Below, piece after piece: positions 51,162 to 60,415 of a DNA stretch of 64,000 nt. The DNA lies in the NCBI GenBank assembly GCA_035606695.1, contig DATNEW010000015.1, positions 62,001-126,000 of the forward strand, written 5' to 3'. This DNA is from Gemmatimonadaceae bacterium. GTDB lineage: Bacteria > Gemmatimonadota > Gemmatimonadetes > Gemmatimonadales > Gemmatimonadaceae. The translations under genes and the position numbers were made by a program. The notes beneath the pieces are model-generated. The model worked only from the letters and a program-made list of their open reading frames with translations, had not been told where the DNA came from and ran no database searches. Each line of letters starts with the position of its first letter. The first letter of the stretch is position 1.

Positions 51162-51626
51162 ATGGGCGCCACGGATGACGTGATTCCAATCGGCGTGGTT
51201 GCCCGCCGCGCCCGGCTGCACGTGTCGGCGCTGCGGTATTACGAAGAGGCCGGGTTGATTCCGCCGGCGCGCCGGATCGGCCGCCGGCGCGTGTACGACG
51301 AGAATGTATTTTCGTCGCTCGCGCTCATTCGGCTCGCGCAGGAGTCGGGGTTCACCATCGCCGAAACGCGTCAGCTGATTTCAGGATTCGATCGGTCGAC
51401 ACCGGCGTCCGCCCGATGGCAGACCATGGCACGAGGAAAAATCGCCGAGCTGGCGCGGCGCATCGAGCAAGCCGAGCGCATGAAGGGGTTGCTCGAGGGT
51501 CTCGTCCAATGCCGATGCGAGACGCTGGACCAATGCGTCCGTTCGCGTTCGGAGGCGCTGCGTCGCGGGCGGATTTCCGAGGATGCGCTCCCGGCGGCGC
51601 GTGGGGTTCGCGCCTCTCGCGGTTAG
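51162..51626 (+). CDS. MerR-family regulator with a Cys-x-Cys-x5-Cys motif
   Basis: 154 residues. MerR DNA-binding domain at the N-terminus (VSALRYYEEAGLIPPARRIG), a long dimerisation helix, then QCRCETLDQC. The Cys pattern matches three of the four ligands in the SoxR [2Fe-2S] motif, so either redox sensing with a changed cluster or metal binding is possible. The target is probably the DinB-like gene or an operon outside the window. Confidence 0.85.
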   Translation: MGATDDVIPIGVVARRARLHVSALRYYEEAGLIPPARRIGRRRVYDENVFSSLALIRLAQESGFTIAETRQLISGFDRSTPASARWQTMARGKIAELARRIEQAERMKGLLEGLVQCRCETLDQCVRSRSEALRRGRISEDALPAARGVRASRG

Positions 51627-51642
51627 CGCGCGCATTGGCCGC

Positions 51643-51697
51643 TTGACAGATTCCCCCCGCCGATCGATAGTAGTCTATCGACTATCGTATAGTCGAT
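51643..51697 (+). promoter_or_regulatory. Promoter and overlapping dyad of the padR/ADOP operon
   Basis: TTGACA at 51643-51648 and GATAGT at 51666-51671, 17 bp apart, form a good sigma-70-type promoter. Directly after it ATCGACTAT-CGT-ATAGTCGAT (51677-51697) is a perfect 9-bp dyad covering the expected start point, an ideal repressor position for PadR. The padR ATG is at 51719. Confidence 0.65.
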
Positions 51698-51718
51698 TGT
51701 CTACCATCGACCCGCCTC

Positions 51719-52072
51719 ATGCCGCATCGCGCAGACGACGACAAACTCGAGCTGCTGCCGGGCACCCTCGACATGCTCGTGCTGAAAACCCTGATCTTCG
51801 GCCCGACGCACGGCCGCGGCATCGCCAACCACATCCGGCAGACGACCGAAAACGTGCTGTCGGTCGAACACGGCTCCCTGTACCCGGCACTGCACCGGCT
51901 CGAACGTAACGGACTCATTGCCGGAAAGTTCGAGGTCCGCGGCGAGATTGCGCGCGAGCTCAAGTACTATCGCCTCACCGCCGCCGGCCGAAAACAGCTG
52001 CGGCGCGAGCAATCGAAGTGGGCGCAGCTCATGACCGCCGTCACCCGTGTCATGCGGCCCTCGGAGGGATGA
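51719..52072 (+). CDS. PadR-family transcriptional regulator
   Basis: 117 residues. Motifs: LLPGTLDMLVLKTLIFGPTH, VEHGSLYPALHRLERNGLIA, RELKYYRLTAAGRKQLRRE. It is 3 bp before the ADOP start and has the best-defined promoter and dyad of the four padR/ADOP modules. Confidence 0.9.
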   Translation: MPHRADDDKLELLPGTLDMLVLKTLIFGPTHGRGIANHIRQTTENVLSVEHGSLYPALHRLERNGLIAGKFEVRGEIARELKYYRLTAAGRKQLRREQSKWAQLMTAVTRVMRPSEG

Positions 52073-52075
52073 GCG

Positions 52076-54718
52076 ATGCCCTGGTGGCAGCGACGCCCGC
52101 GACCGTCTGACGCCGACATCGCGCGAGAGCTGCAAGATCACCTCGCGCTCGAGGCCGACGAGCTCAGGACGGCCGGACTCACGGCGGCCGAGTCGCGCGA
52201 TGAAGCACGCCGGCGATTCGGCAACGTCGGTCAAATCCAGGAAGACCTTCGCGACGGGTGGGGAAATCGGTGGCGCGAGCGCGCTATCCACGATCTGTCA
52301 TTTGGGTTTCGCATGCTCCGCCGGACGCCGGTCGTGTCGGCAATCGCCGTCGCATGTCTCGCGTTGGGAATCGGCGCCAACGCCGCCGTCCTCGCGTGGA
52401 CGGAAGGGATCGTTCATCATCCGTTCCCCGGAGTTCGCGACCAGGAGCAGCTCGTGGCGATCGCCGGGACGGCGAAGGGCGCGTCGGGCTACGACGACAT
52501 GTCGTGGCCGGACTTCATGGATCTCGCAAAAGGAACGACGGCCTTCAGCTCGTTCTTCGTCAGCAAGATCACGGGCGCGACACTAACCGGCGGCGATCGC
52601 GCCGAGCGTCTCATCGGTCAGATCGTGACCGCAAACTATTTCGACGCGATTGGAGTCCGGCCCATCCGCGGCCGTGGTTTCATGGCGGGCGAGGACGTGG
52701 GCGACCGCGTGCATCCGGTGGTGGTCGTGAGCTACCGGTTGTGGCAAGACCGGTTTCATGGAAGCCCCCGGCTGATCGACTCCACCGTCGACTTGAACGG
52801 TGCGCCTCACACGATCGTCGGCATCGCGCCACCGGAGTTCCTCGGCACGTTCGTCGGCTACGCCATGCAGTTCTGGGTTCCCGCGTCGCAGCAGGCGGTG
52901 TTCAGTACTTCTGGCTACACGTTGAACGACCGATCGTCACGATGGATCGAAGGGTTTGCGCGACTCGCGCCAGGAGTGAATCTCGCGGCCGCTCAGGCGC
53001 AGATCGATGCGGCGGCACGCCGGCTCGAGTTAGAGTTTACGAATGACGATCGAGGCCGCGGCGTGCGGGTGCTTCCGCTGGACCAGAACCCATGGGACAA
53101 CGCGAAGGAGCTCGAGCCCATGCTGCGCGTCGCGTCCGCGGTCGCGGCCATCGTTCTCTTGATCGTGTGCGCGAACGTGGCGAACCTGCTGCTCATGCGC
53201 GCGGTGGCGAGACGATCGGAGCTGACCGTCCGGCGTGCGCTCGGCGCGAGTCGATCGCGGTTGATTCGACAACTTCTCACCGAGGGGCTCATCCTTGCGG
53301 CGCTCGGCACCGGTCTTGGGCTTGCCGGTGCGTACGGTTCGCGAAATGCACTCCAGCTGTTCTTTGCGCCGCGCGGCGGGATTTCCCTCGCATTCGCCGC
53401 GGACTTGAACTGGCGCGTGATCGCGGTGAGCCTGGCGCTGGGCTTGGGCTCGACCTTGATCTTCGCGCTGGTGCCTGCGCTCCATTCGACGCGACAGGAT
53501 CTCGCGAGCGCCATGCGCGCCGCGGCTCCGGGCGCGATCGGCGAGAGTTCGCGGGCTCGGCTTCGCAGCATGCTCGTTCTCGTCCAAGTCAGTCTCAGCG
53601 TGGTGTTGCTCGTCGGCGCCGGGTTGACCATGCGAAGCTTTCGCCGAATGCTCGGCGAAGATCCTGGTTTTTCGACGTCGAACGTCACCATGACGACGAT
53701 CGATTTGTTCGGGGCGGGCTACGACACGGCACGCGCGCATCGCTTCGACGACGATCTGCTTCGGGGCGTGCGCGCTATCGGCGGAATCAGCAACGTGGCC
53801 ATCAGTCGAAGTCAGCCGTTTTCCACGCGACCGTACGCCAACGGCCCGATTGTCACTGACACATACGTGCGGTCGCGCGACGAGCAGCCGACCGCCGACT
53901 ACAACGTCGTCTCGCCCGGCTACTTCGCGACGCTCGGCATTCCGCTGCTTGCTGGAAGGGATTTCGGAGCCGCCGACGCCGATACGTCAGCGCCGGTCGC
54001 GATCGTGAGTCGTGCACTGGCCGAGCGGTACTGGCCGAACGCGTCCCCAATCGGCAGGCGGCTCAAGCTGCGCACGACGTGGATGCGCGTCGTCGGCGTG
54101 GTCGCCGACATGAAGTATCGGTCGCTCACGCAATCGCCGTCGATGCTCATGTATGTGCCGCTCGCCCAGATGCGGCCGACCGCGGCGGCGATCTTCATGC
54201 GCACGACCGGAAACGATCCCACCGGAATTGGCGCCGACGTCGTGCGCGCGATCCATGCGATCGATCCGAACGTGTCGCCCTACGAGTTTCTCACGTTACG
54301 CGAGCAAGTGAATCGCTCGACGTCGGGGCAACAGATCATCGTGACCCTGCTGACGATGTTCAGTGGCATTGCGCTGATTCTTGCGGCGATCGGTCTGTAC
54401 GGAGTTCTCGCCTACATGGTCTCTCAGCGTACGCGCGAGCTCGGTGTCCGCATGGCACTCGGCGCCACTCCCTCGCAGCTCCTTGCTCTTGTGGTGTCAT
54501 CGGGCATGCGGCTCACGGTATTCGGACTTGTGATCGGTGTTGTCATCGCGCTCGCGACCACGCGTCTCCTGGGAACCATGTTGTTCCGTGTCGGACCGCG
54601 CGATCCCGCCACCTTCGCCGGCGTGGTGGGCGTCATGGCGTTGGTGTCCGCGGTTGCGTGCTGTGTGCCGGGTTGGCGCGCGTCCCGGTTGGATCCGGTG
54701 CGCGCGCTGCGGGCATGA
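52076..54718 (+). CDS. ADOP-type MacB/FtsX-like ABC transporter permease
   Basis: 880 residues. N-terminal ADOP domain (DIARELQDHLALEADELRTA, ARRRFGNVGQIQEDLRDG), first helix SAIAVACLALGIGANAAVLA, two MacB-core domains, two FtsX bundles, and the end PGWRASRLDPVRALRA. Fourth orphan ADOP permease of the window. A hairpin terminator follows at 54793. Confidence 0.88.
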   Translation: MPWWQRRPRPSDADIARELQDHLALEADELRTAGLTAAESRDEARRRFGNVGQIQEDLRDGWGNRWRERAIHDLSFGFRMLRRTPVVSAIAVACLALGIGANAAVLAWTEGIVHHPFPGVRDQEQLVAIAGTAKGASGYDDMSWPDFMDLAKGTTAFSSFFVSKITGATLTGGDRAERLIGQIVTANYFDAIGVRPIRGRGFMAGEDVGDRVHPVVVVSYRLWQDRFHGSPRLIDSTVDLNGAPHTIVGIAPPEFLGTFVGYAMQFWVPASQQAVFSTSGYTLNDRSSRWIEGFARLAPGVNLAAAQAQIDAAARRLELEFTNDDRGRGVRVLPLDQNPWDNAKELEPMLRVASAVAAIVLLIVCANVANLLLMRAVARRSELTVRRALGASRSRLIRQLLTEGLILAALGTGLGLAGAYGSRNALQLFFAPRGGISLAFAADLNWRVIAVSLALGLGSTLIFALVPALHSTRQDLASAMRAAAPGAIGESSRARLRSMLVLVQVSLSVVLLVGAGLTMRSFRRMLGEDPGFSTSNVTMTTIDLFGAGYDTARAHRFDDDLLRGVRAIGGISNVAISRSQPFSTRPYANGPIVTDTYVRSRDEQPTADYNVVSPGYFATLGIPLLAGRDFGAADADTSAPVAIVSRALAERYWPNASPIGRRLKLRTTWMRVVGVVADMKYRSLTQSPSMLMYVPLAQMRPTAAAIFMRTTGNDPTGIGADVVRAIHAIDPNVSPYEFLTLREQVNRSTSGQQIIVTLLTMFSGIALILAAIGLYGVLAYMVSQRTRELGVRMALGATPSQLLALVVSSGMRLTVFGLVIGVVIALATTRLLGTMLFRVGPRDPATFAGVVGVMALVSAVACCVPGWRASRLDPVRALRA

Positions 54719-54792
54719 GTAATCGCTGATAGCTCAGGCGTCCCAAACTGAAGTCGCGCACGACGCCGACGCCGACTAGCAGGAGCAGAAAC

Positions 54793-54820
54793 GCGGGATG
54801 GCTCTATCGAGCCATCCCGC
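54793..54820. terminator. Bidirectional terminator hairpin
   Basis: GCGGGATGGCTC-TATC-GAGCCATCCCGC: perfect 12-bp stem, tetraloop, followed by TTTCTT on the plus strand and TTTCTG on the minus side. It serves the convergent ADOP gene (end 54718) and lipoprotein gene (end 54859). Confidence 0.85.
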
Positions 54821-54858
54821 TTTCTTGTATCCCGGATTTTCCGTTGCCGTTACTGGCG

Positions 54859-55806
54859 TTATTGGCGGAAGACCAGATTGTCGAACATGCCGACGCCCTC
54901 GATCGCCAGATACTTGGGATTGGCGAGCGTCGCGGGGAAGGTACCGACCAGCTGGCCGGCGATCGTCAGCGTCACCGACCCGTTCGTCGAGTACCGAAGC
55001 GAGGACGTGGGCCAACCGTCAAAATTGTCGACGCCTCCTGCCGCGACGAGCTGTCCGTTGGCGATACCGCCCGTGCGCAGCTGGTAGTGAAACCGCCAAG
55101 TCGAATCGGGCGAGACATCAAGGCGAAGCCAGAGTGCGCCCGACGTTGCGAGATTGCTGTGCAGCACGTTGGAGTTCGTGAAGCCCATCGCGACATATGT
55201 GCCCGGGAAGGGAGAAGGGACCATGTCGACATCCAGCTCGTAACCGGCGGTCGGCAGTGCGACCGTGATGGGCATGAGCGCCGTTGGATTGGAATTCGGC
55301 GGGTGGAACCACGGCGACAGTGCGCAACCGCCGGACCCTGGCGCCTGGAGCGGTGACGGCAGTTCGTGCGGATTATTGCTGCCGCAGAATTCGATGATCT
55401 GGCCGGTATCGGGCGCGATCCACTGCGACTTGCTCGATCCCGGGTATTCGATCCAAAAGCCGTTGAGACTCTTCTCGCTGAAATCGATTTTCAGTAGGCC
55501 GTTGCCGCCGGCGGGTCTTGCTTCCGTGAAGTCGGGGCCCAAGCCGAACGACTCGCGCATGAGAATCCCCGGCGCGGGTGGAGTGGTCGGGAGAATGGAA
55601 ACGCCGCTCACGCCGCCGCTTCCGCCAGTTCCTCCGCCTCCGCCAGTTCCTCCGCCGCCGGCTGTACCACCGCCCCCGCCGGTGCCGCCAGACCGCGAGG
55701 CGGGATCGCTGGCGATCGGCGAGCCGGGCGCGGACATCTCACCGCACGCCGTTGCCAAAAAAACGGCCGAGAGAATAATGAGGGAACTCCAAGCGTTACG
55801 GTTCAT
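54859..55806 (-). CDS. Surface lipoprotein with Gly/Thr-rich linker and a lectin-like domain
   Basis: 315 residues. Lipoprotein signal ending LATAC (Cys 21), then a low-complexity Gly/Thr linker (about residues 40-65, encoded by imperfect GGN-rich repeats), then a beta-rich domain with SQWIAPDTGQIIEFCG, GYELDVDMVPSPFPGTYVAM and a closing AIEGVGMFDNLVFRQ resembling concanavalin-type jelly rolls (LamG-like). Probably displayed on the cell surface; ligand unknown. Confidence 0.65.
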   Translation of the reverse strand: MNRNAWSSLIILSAVFLATACGEMSAPGSPIASDPASRSGGTGGGGGTAGGGGTGGGGGTGGSGGVSGVSILPTTPPAPGILMRESFGLGPDFTEARPAGGNGLLKIDFSEKSLNGFWIEYPGSSKSQWIAPDTGQIIEFCGSNNPHELPSPLQAPGSGGCALSPWFHPPNSNPTALMPITVALPTAGYELDVDMVPSPFPGTYVAMGFTNSNVLHSNLATSGALWLRLDVSPDSTWRFHYQLRTGGIANGQLVAAGGVDNFDGWPTSSLRYSTNGSVTLTIAGQLVGTFPATLANPKYLAIEGVGMFDNLVFRQ

Positions 55807-55997
55807 GACAAACCTCTAAAGTATGACTGGGCGATAATCGCTGTGACAGAACGCGAAGGCGCGCCTCGTGCGCCGATATCGCGACGAAAACAGAGGGACC
55901 GCGAAAAGTTCACTCGGACGAAGATCGTCGCGATCATCGCGAAGAATCGCGGCATGAGCGTATCGAATCGGCGCAAGAGCGCATCGAATCGCTTCGT

Positions 55998-56750
55998 TCA
56001 GGAGGACCGACGCGCTCCACCCACTGCCCGCACCTCTGCCGGCAAAAGCCCGCGCCACGCTCCTTTCGCGAGATCGCCAAGCACGATCGGCCCGATCGCG
56101 ACGCGCACGAGTCGCAACACCTCGACCCCGACTGTCGCGAAGATCCGCCGCAGCTGCCGATTCTTGCCTTCGTCGAGCACGACCTCGAACCACGCGCCGC
56201 TTCGCGACCCCGTGCGCAGCAACGAGATCGCTTTGACGTCGAGCCGCTCGCCGGTCTCTTCTTCGACAACGCTGGCCGCCACGCGCTGCATCACCGCGTC
56301 GAGCGCGGTGCCGCGCACCTGTACGTGATACATTTTATCGATGTGTGATGCCGGATCGAGCAGCCGCGACGACCATCGTGAATCGTTCGTGAGCAGCAGC
56401 AACCCTTCGCTCGCTTTGTCGAGCCGGCCGACGGGCGCGAGGAAGGGCAGTGACTCGTCGCGCAGACAGTCATAGATCGTCGCGCGGCCCCGCGGATCGT
56501 CGCGCGTCGTCACGAGCCCGCGCGGCTTGTTGAGCATGATGTAGGCGTGCGTCGCTTTCGCGACCGGCGCATTGTCGACTTCGATCGCGTCGCGCTCGGG
56601 ACACACGCGCAGCGACACGTCGCGCACGATCGTTCCGTTCACGCGCACCTTCCCGGCCTGGACGAGCCGCTCGCCCTGCGCCCGCGAGCAGAAGCCCATC
56701 TTCGAGAGCGCGCGTGCAATGCTCACCGTTCCGCGTTCCGAATGCATCAT
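55998..56750 (-). CDS. RsuA/RluB-family rRNA pseudouridine synthase
   Basis: 250 residues from ATG 56750 (or 56747). N-terminal S4 RNA-binding domain (SIARALSKMGFCSRAQGERL, VRVNGTIVRD) and the synthase domain with the catalytic Asp in VGRLDKASEGLLLLTND; KMYHVQVRG and EGKNRQLRRIF are also typical. It isomerises a uridine in 16S or 23S rRNA; which one cannot be told. It is divergent from the flavoprotein gene. The 190-bp interval before the lipoprotein gene holds no gene. Confidence 0.9.
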   Translation of the reverse strand: MMHSERGTVSIARALSKMGFCSRAQGERLVQAGKVRVNGTIVRDVSLRVCPERDAIEVDNAPVAKATHAYIMLNKPRGLVTTRDDPRGRATIYDCLRDESLPFLAPVGRLDKASEGLLLLTNDSRWSSRLLDPASHIDKMYHVQVRGTALDAVMQRVAASVVEEETGERLDVKAISLLRTGSRSGAWFEVVLDEGKNRQLRRIFATVGVEVLRLVRVAIGPIVLGDLAKGAWRGLLPAEVRAVGGARRSS

Positions 56751-56840
56751 TCCGTAAAATGCGGCCGGCGAGGGCGACACGTTAGCCGCTCGCCAAACGC
56801 GATTGGATCTCCTGCGACGACGAGACGTTAGGTTCACCGC

Positions 56841-58103
56841 ATGTCGTCGCCGACGTTGCCGCCCGCGCAATCGCCGCAGTCACCACGCCGCGTCGCCGTC
56901 ATCGGCGCGGGAGCGGCCGGCTCGATGGCGGCGATTTTCGCCGCGCAAGCCGGCGCCCGGGTCACGTTGCTCGAGCGGACGCGCGATGGTGGCCGCAAGA
57001 TCCTGATCAGCGGCGGCGGTCGCTGCAACGTGTTGCCGATGCGCGTGGACGAATCGCGCTACGTCACCGACTCGTCGCCGAACGTCTTGCGAAAGATACT
57101 GCGCTCGTGGCCGTTGGCCGAACAGATCGCGTTCTTCGAGAATGAGCTGCGCATTCCGCTTGCGGAAGAACCGGAGTCGTCGAAGCTCTTTCCACTGTCG
57201 AACAAGGCGCGCGATGTGCGCGACGGACTGCTGGCGTACGCAGCGCGGGCCGGTACGACGCTGCGGATGAATAGCATCGTCACCGGCTTCGCTCCGCACG
57301 ACGCGGGATGGCGCGTCGAGTGCGACGGCGCGCCGCCGATCGATGCTGACGCCGTGATCGTCGCGACCGGCGGACTGTCGGTGCCGAACACTGGCAGCGA
57401 CGGACTCGGACTGCGCGAGCTCGCGCGCCTCGGCCACACGATCCATCCGACCTACGCGGCGCTGACGCCGCTCGTCGCAACCGATTCACCGTTCAACGCG
57501 CTGAGTGGCGTCTCTCTCCGCGTCACAGTGACGGCGCGCGACGACTCGGCCAAGCGTAGCGCGTCGGCGACTGGCGGATTCCTGTTCACACATCACGGCT
57601 ACAGCGGACCAGCGGTGCTCGACGTGTCGCACGTCGCGGTTCGGTCGCAACCCGAGACTTCGGCGCGGCTCACGGTGCAGTGGACGGAGTTTGGAGCGAA
57701 TGAGTGGGAGGCGGCGTTCCGTCCGCAGGCAAATCGCACCGTGACGGGCGCGTTGCGCGCTGGGTTGCCAGACCGCCTCGCTGCGCTGCTCCTCAGTGTG
57801 GCCAACGTCGACGCGGCGCGTTCGCTCGCCGAGCTTCGGCGTGACGAGCGCCTCAGGCTCATCGACACGTTGGTGTCGGGCGAGTTGCCATGGACCGGCG
57901 ATGAGGGATATCGAAAAGCCGAGGTGACGGGCGGCGGCGTGAGTCTGGCCGAGGTGGATGCGCGCACGATGGAGAGCCGCCGTCATCCGGGGTTGTTCAT
58001 CTGTGGTGAAGTGCTCGACGCGTTCGGGCCGGTGGGCGGATACAACTTCTTTTGGGCTTGGGCGACCGGTCGTGCGGCGGGGATCGGTGCGGCGAGGCGG
58101 TGA
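56841..58103 (+). CDS. BaiN/HI0933-family flavoprotein (NAD(P)/FAD-dependent oxidoreductase)
   Basis: 420 residues with a Rossmann FAD site (VAVIGAGAAGSMAAIFAAQA), the family signature GGRKILISGGGRCNV, VIVATGGLSVPNTGSDG and the C-terminal GEVLDAFGPVGGYNFFWAWA, where FAD is completed. The family includes YhiN and BaiN-like reductases; the natural substrate is mostly unknown. Divergent promoter shared with the pseudouridine synthase. Confidence 0.9.
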   Translation: MSSPTLPPAQSPQSPRRVAVIGAGAAGSMAAIFAAQAGARVTLLERTRDGGRKILISGGGRCNVLPMRVDESRYVTDSSPNVLRKILRSWPLAEQIAFFENELRIPLAEEPESSKLFPLSNKARDVRDGLLAYAARAGTTLRMNSIVTGFAPHDAGWRVECDGAPPIDADAVIVATGGLSVPNTGSDGLGLRELARLGHTIHPTYAALTPLVATDSPFNALSGVSLRVTVTARDDSAKRSASATGGFLFTHHGYSGPAVLDVSHVAVRSQPETSARLTVQWTEFGANEWEAAFRPQANRTVTGALRAGLPDRLAALLLSVANVDAARSLAELRRDERLRLIDTLVSGELPWTGDEGYRKAEVTGGGVSLAEVDARTMESRRHPGLFICGEVLDAFGPVGGYNFFWAWATGRAAGIGAARR

Positions 58104-58139
58104 CGCCGGCAGCCGACGCCGCCTTCGTGCAATTGCCGA

Positions 58140-60083
58140 TCACCGCGCCGTAAAGGTCAAGCTCCCATTGGCCGCGATGAGCGCGTGCAGCGTCGTTTGA
58201 ACACGCACCAGGCGAATGTGATTCGCCGGCGGCATCGGGGCCGCGAGCGGGGGTGCTCCGGCGTCGGAGATCGTGTCGATGTCCTGATTCCCGTAGCCGG
58301 GTCCCGAAATCCGCTTGTCGTCCCACCAGATGTTCTGATAGTTCTGGCCGGCGTGCAAGAGCGAGATATCGACGGTCGCCGGCACGTGATCGGCGTCTGT
58401 CAGGGCATGGGCCACTTCGTGCGCGAACGTGATCACCGCCGAATTGCCTGATTCGAGGGTGCCATCCATTCGCGCGGCCTGCATGGTCATGCAGTTGCGC
58501 ACCTCGGCGTCCACGTTGCGTCCGTTGCCGACGAGCGCGAAGAGGGAAGAGGTCGTGAGCCCGCCGCGCTGCTCGTTCACGACGAAGACGCTGATTTGCG
58601 TCGGTGTCGTCTGCTGGCACTTGAAGAGCTGCCGGCGCATTGGCGGTCCTCCCTTGCGGATTTGACCCGGCGGCTGCTCATCGTCGACGACGGCCGGGTT
58701 GTAGACCGAGGCCGCCACGATCTGCGCCGAATCCTGTTGCGCCAGCCCGGTGAGATTGGAGATCGTCGCGTGTCCGGTCGCACACGTGATGACGATGTCG
58801 GCACTGCCGCGCGGCTGACCGCACTCCGGTGCGTTCTGACTCACGCGCGCCACGAGATTCGGGAGATGGTTGATCGCGGCGGCGATGAGCCCCGCCGTCA
58901 CCGCGGGCGTGTTGCCGCCGGCGATGGCGATGGGCGCGACGACGTTCACCACGGGAACCGCGAGCGCAGCCCACGGCGTGATCGTGATCGTGAATCCCAC
59001 TTGGCCCTGCGCGGTGTTCCCGGGGTTCTGCCCGGTGGCGTTCGCGCCGTCCGGCTCCGAGACCATGAGCATGTCAGAGGGCGGGTCGATCGTGGCGACG
59101 GCACGGAGGGTGAATGACAACTCCTCCTGCGCATACATGCGGCGCAGGTTTCGCCGCACGCGATTGAGCACGTTGGCGCGAGTGACGACGCCGTTGTCAT
59201 TTCCCGTTCCATCCGCCTGATCTCGGACGATCCACGCTTCGATTTCCACGTTCTGGCCGCGACGCAGCGGCACCGAGTGCCAGGCCACGATGCACTTCTC
59301 ACCCTCGGCGTTCGGACACGCGGCGAGCTCGTACACGGCGCGGACGTCCTGATCGAGGATCTGAATCTCCTCGCCGGCTCCCTGCGCGTCGAAGAGATCG
59401 CTCACCAGCAGCGTCTGTCGCGGCCGCAGTGCGCGATCGACGTTGTCGACCACGAGCCGTAATTCGGGCGACCAATAGCGATTCGCCGCGGCGTGTGCCG
59501 GTTGGCCCGCCGTGAGATACAGGCGCCGAGCCGTACGCACGGCGCCCGCGGCGAATCGTTCGTGTCCATTCACGGCGCCGTGCCCGTCGAACGTCGGCCG
59601 CAGCGCCTCCAGATAGGCGCGTACCGTCGCCGTGGCGACGTTCGGATCGTTGATCTCGAGGCTGAAGGTGTTCGGGTCCGCGTTGGACGGCCCGCTGTAG
59701 TTGTAGTTGGTGTGATCGACCCAGTTGTCCGCACCGGCTTCGTTCGTCGAACGCGGCACGAATCGGCTGATTCCCATGTCGTTGACGACGGCGACCGCCG
59801 TCGGTGCGACTCCCGCCTTTCGCACGATCCGAATGGTTGCTGCTTGCGGCACGACGCGCGGCCACGCCCAGCGAACCGTCCACCGTCGCCCCGTTGCCAG
59901 CTTGGTATACACCCAACTGCCGCGGAACGACGGAATCGTGACGTCGTCCGCGTTCGTCAGCGGACGATCGAGCAGCGCGTTATTCGCCGCCGTGGTCCGG
60001 AGCGTTCCGCAATTCGAGAATCCGTGGCGAATCGCTACGCTGCACAGCGTATCGCCATTCTGGGCGCGAACGGTGTACGGCAT
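58140..60083 (-). CDS. LysM-like protein with a zincin motif, spike-associated effector candidate
   Basis: 647 residues without a signal peptide. N-terminal LysM-like domain (YTVRAQNGDTLCSVAIRHGF, ending in DVTIP). The middle has repeated beta-rich parts. Near residue 570 a zinc motif reads TFAHEVAHALTDADHVP (HExxH with a later Asp or His as third ligand). LysM-first proteins followed by the two small genes upstream are known next to VgrG and contractile-injection spike genes. I infer an injected or spike-linked metalloprotease. No spike gene is in the window. Confidence 0.65.
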   Translation of the reverse strand: MPYTVRAQNGDTLCSVAIRHGFSNCGTLRTTAANNALLDRPLTNADDVTIPSFRGSWVYTKLATGRRWTVRWAWPRVVPQAATIRIVRKAGVAPTAVAVVNDMGISRFVPRSTNEAGADNWVDHTNYNYSGPSNADPNTFSLEINDPNVATATVRAYLEALRPTFDGHGAVNGHERFAAGAVRTARRLYLTAGQPAHAAANRYWSPELRLVVDNVDRALRPRQTLLVSDLFDAQGAGEEIQILDQDVRAVYELAACPNAEGEKCIVAWHSVPLRRGQNVEIEAWIVRDQADGTGNDNGVVTRANVLNRVRRNLRRMYAQEELSFTLRAVATIDPPSDMLMVSEPDGANATGQNPGNTAQGQVGFTITITPWAALAVPVVNVVAPIAIAGGNTPAVTAGLIAAAINHLPNLVARVSQNAPECGQPRGSADIVITCATGHATISNLTGLAQQDSAQIVAASVYNPAVVDDEQPPGQIRKGGPPMRRQLFKCQQTTPTQISVFVVNEQRGGLTTSSLFALVGNGRNVDAEVRNCMTMQAARMDGTLESGNSAVITFAHEVAHALTDADHVPATVDISLLHAGQNYQNIWWDDKRISGPGYGNQDIDTISDAGAPPLAAPMPPANHIRLVRVQTTLHALIAANGSLTFTAR

Positions 60084-60097
60084 CGCTCAGGCGGGCG

Positions 60098-60415
60098 TCA
60101 TTGCACGATCTCGCCCGCGCCCTCGGGCAGGTTCGTGAACTCGATTTGTCCTTCGACGCCGATGATCTGATCCATGCCGGTCATTCCATTCTCGTCGGTG
60201 GTGCCGGTGATCACGGTGCCGTCGGGCAGCGTGAGCTTGAACGGCTCGTTGGCTATCGGATTGCCGTCGACATCGACGAGCGCCACATCCACCCATGTCT
60301 TCTTCTCGCACGGCAAGACCGGGTGGTCTGGAGATTCCGAAGAAAAGTTGGCGTCGGCGGCATCGCCGCTCTCCTGAAGCGCGCTCGGCGCGCGTTCACC
60401 GTCGGGCGCGGTCAT
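60098..60415 (-). CDS. Small Ig/carboxypeptidase-regulatory-like domain protein of a spike cassette
   Basis: 105 residues from ATG 60415, overlapping the upstream stop by ATGA. The motif CEKKTWVDVALVDVDGNPIA, then EPFKLTLPDGTVITGTTDEN, is the repeated beta-sandwich domain found in type VI and related spike cargo (W-x-E-x-x-LVDEDG-x-P pattern). It probably acts as an adaptor that links the LysM protein to a spike. Confidence 0.6.
   Translation of the reverse strand: MTAPDGERAPSALQESGDAADANFSSESPDHPVLPCEKKTWVDVALVDVDGNPIANEPFKLTLPDGTVITGTTDENGMTGMDQIIGVEGQIEFTNLPEGAGEIVQ

Noticed and set aside
55620-55700. A GC-rich short repeat array that could be a satellite or CRISPR-like array
   Set aside because: It encodes the Gly/Thr linker of the lipoprotein in frame and has no unique spacers.
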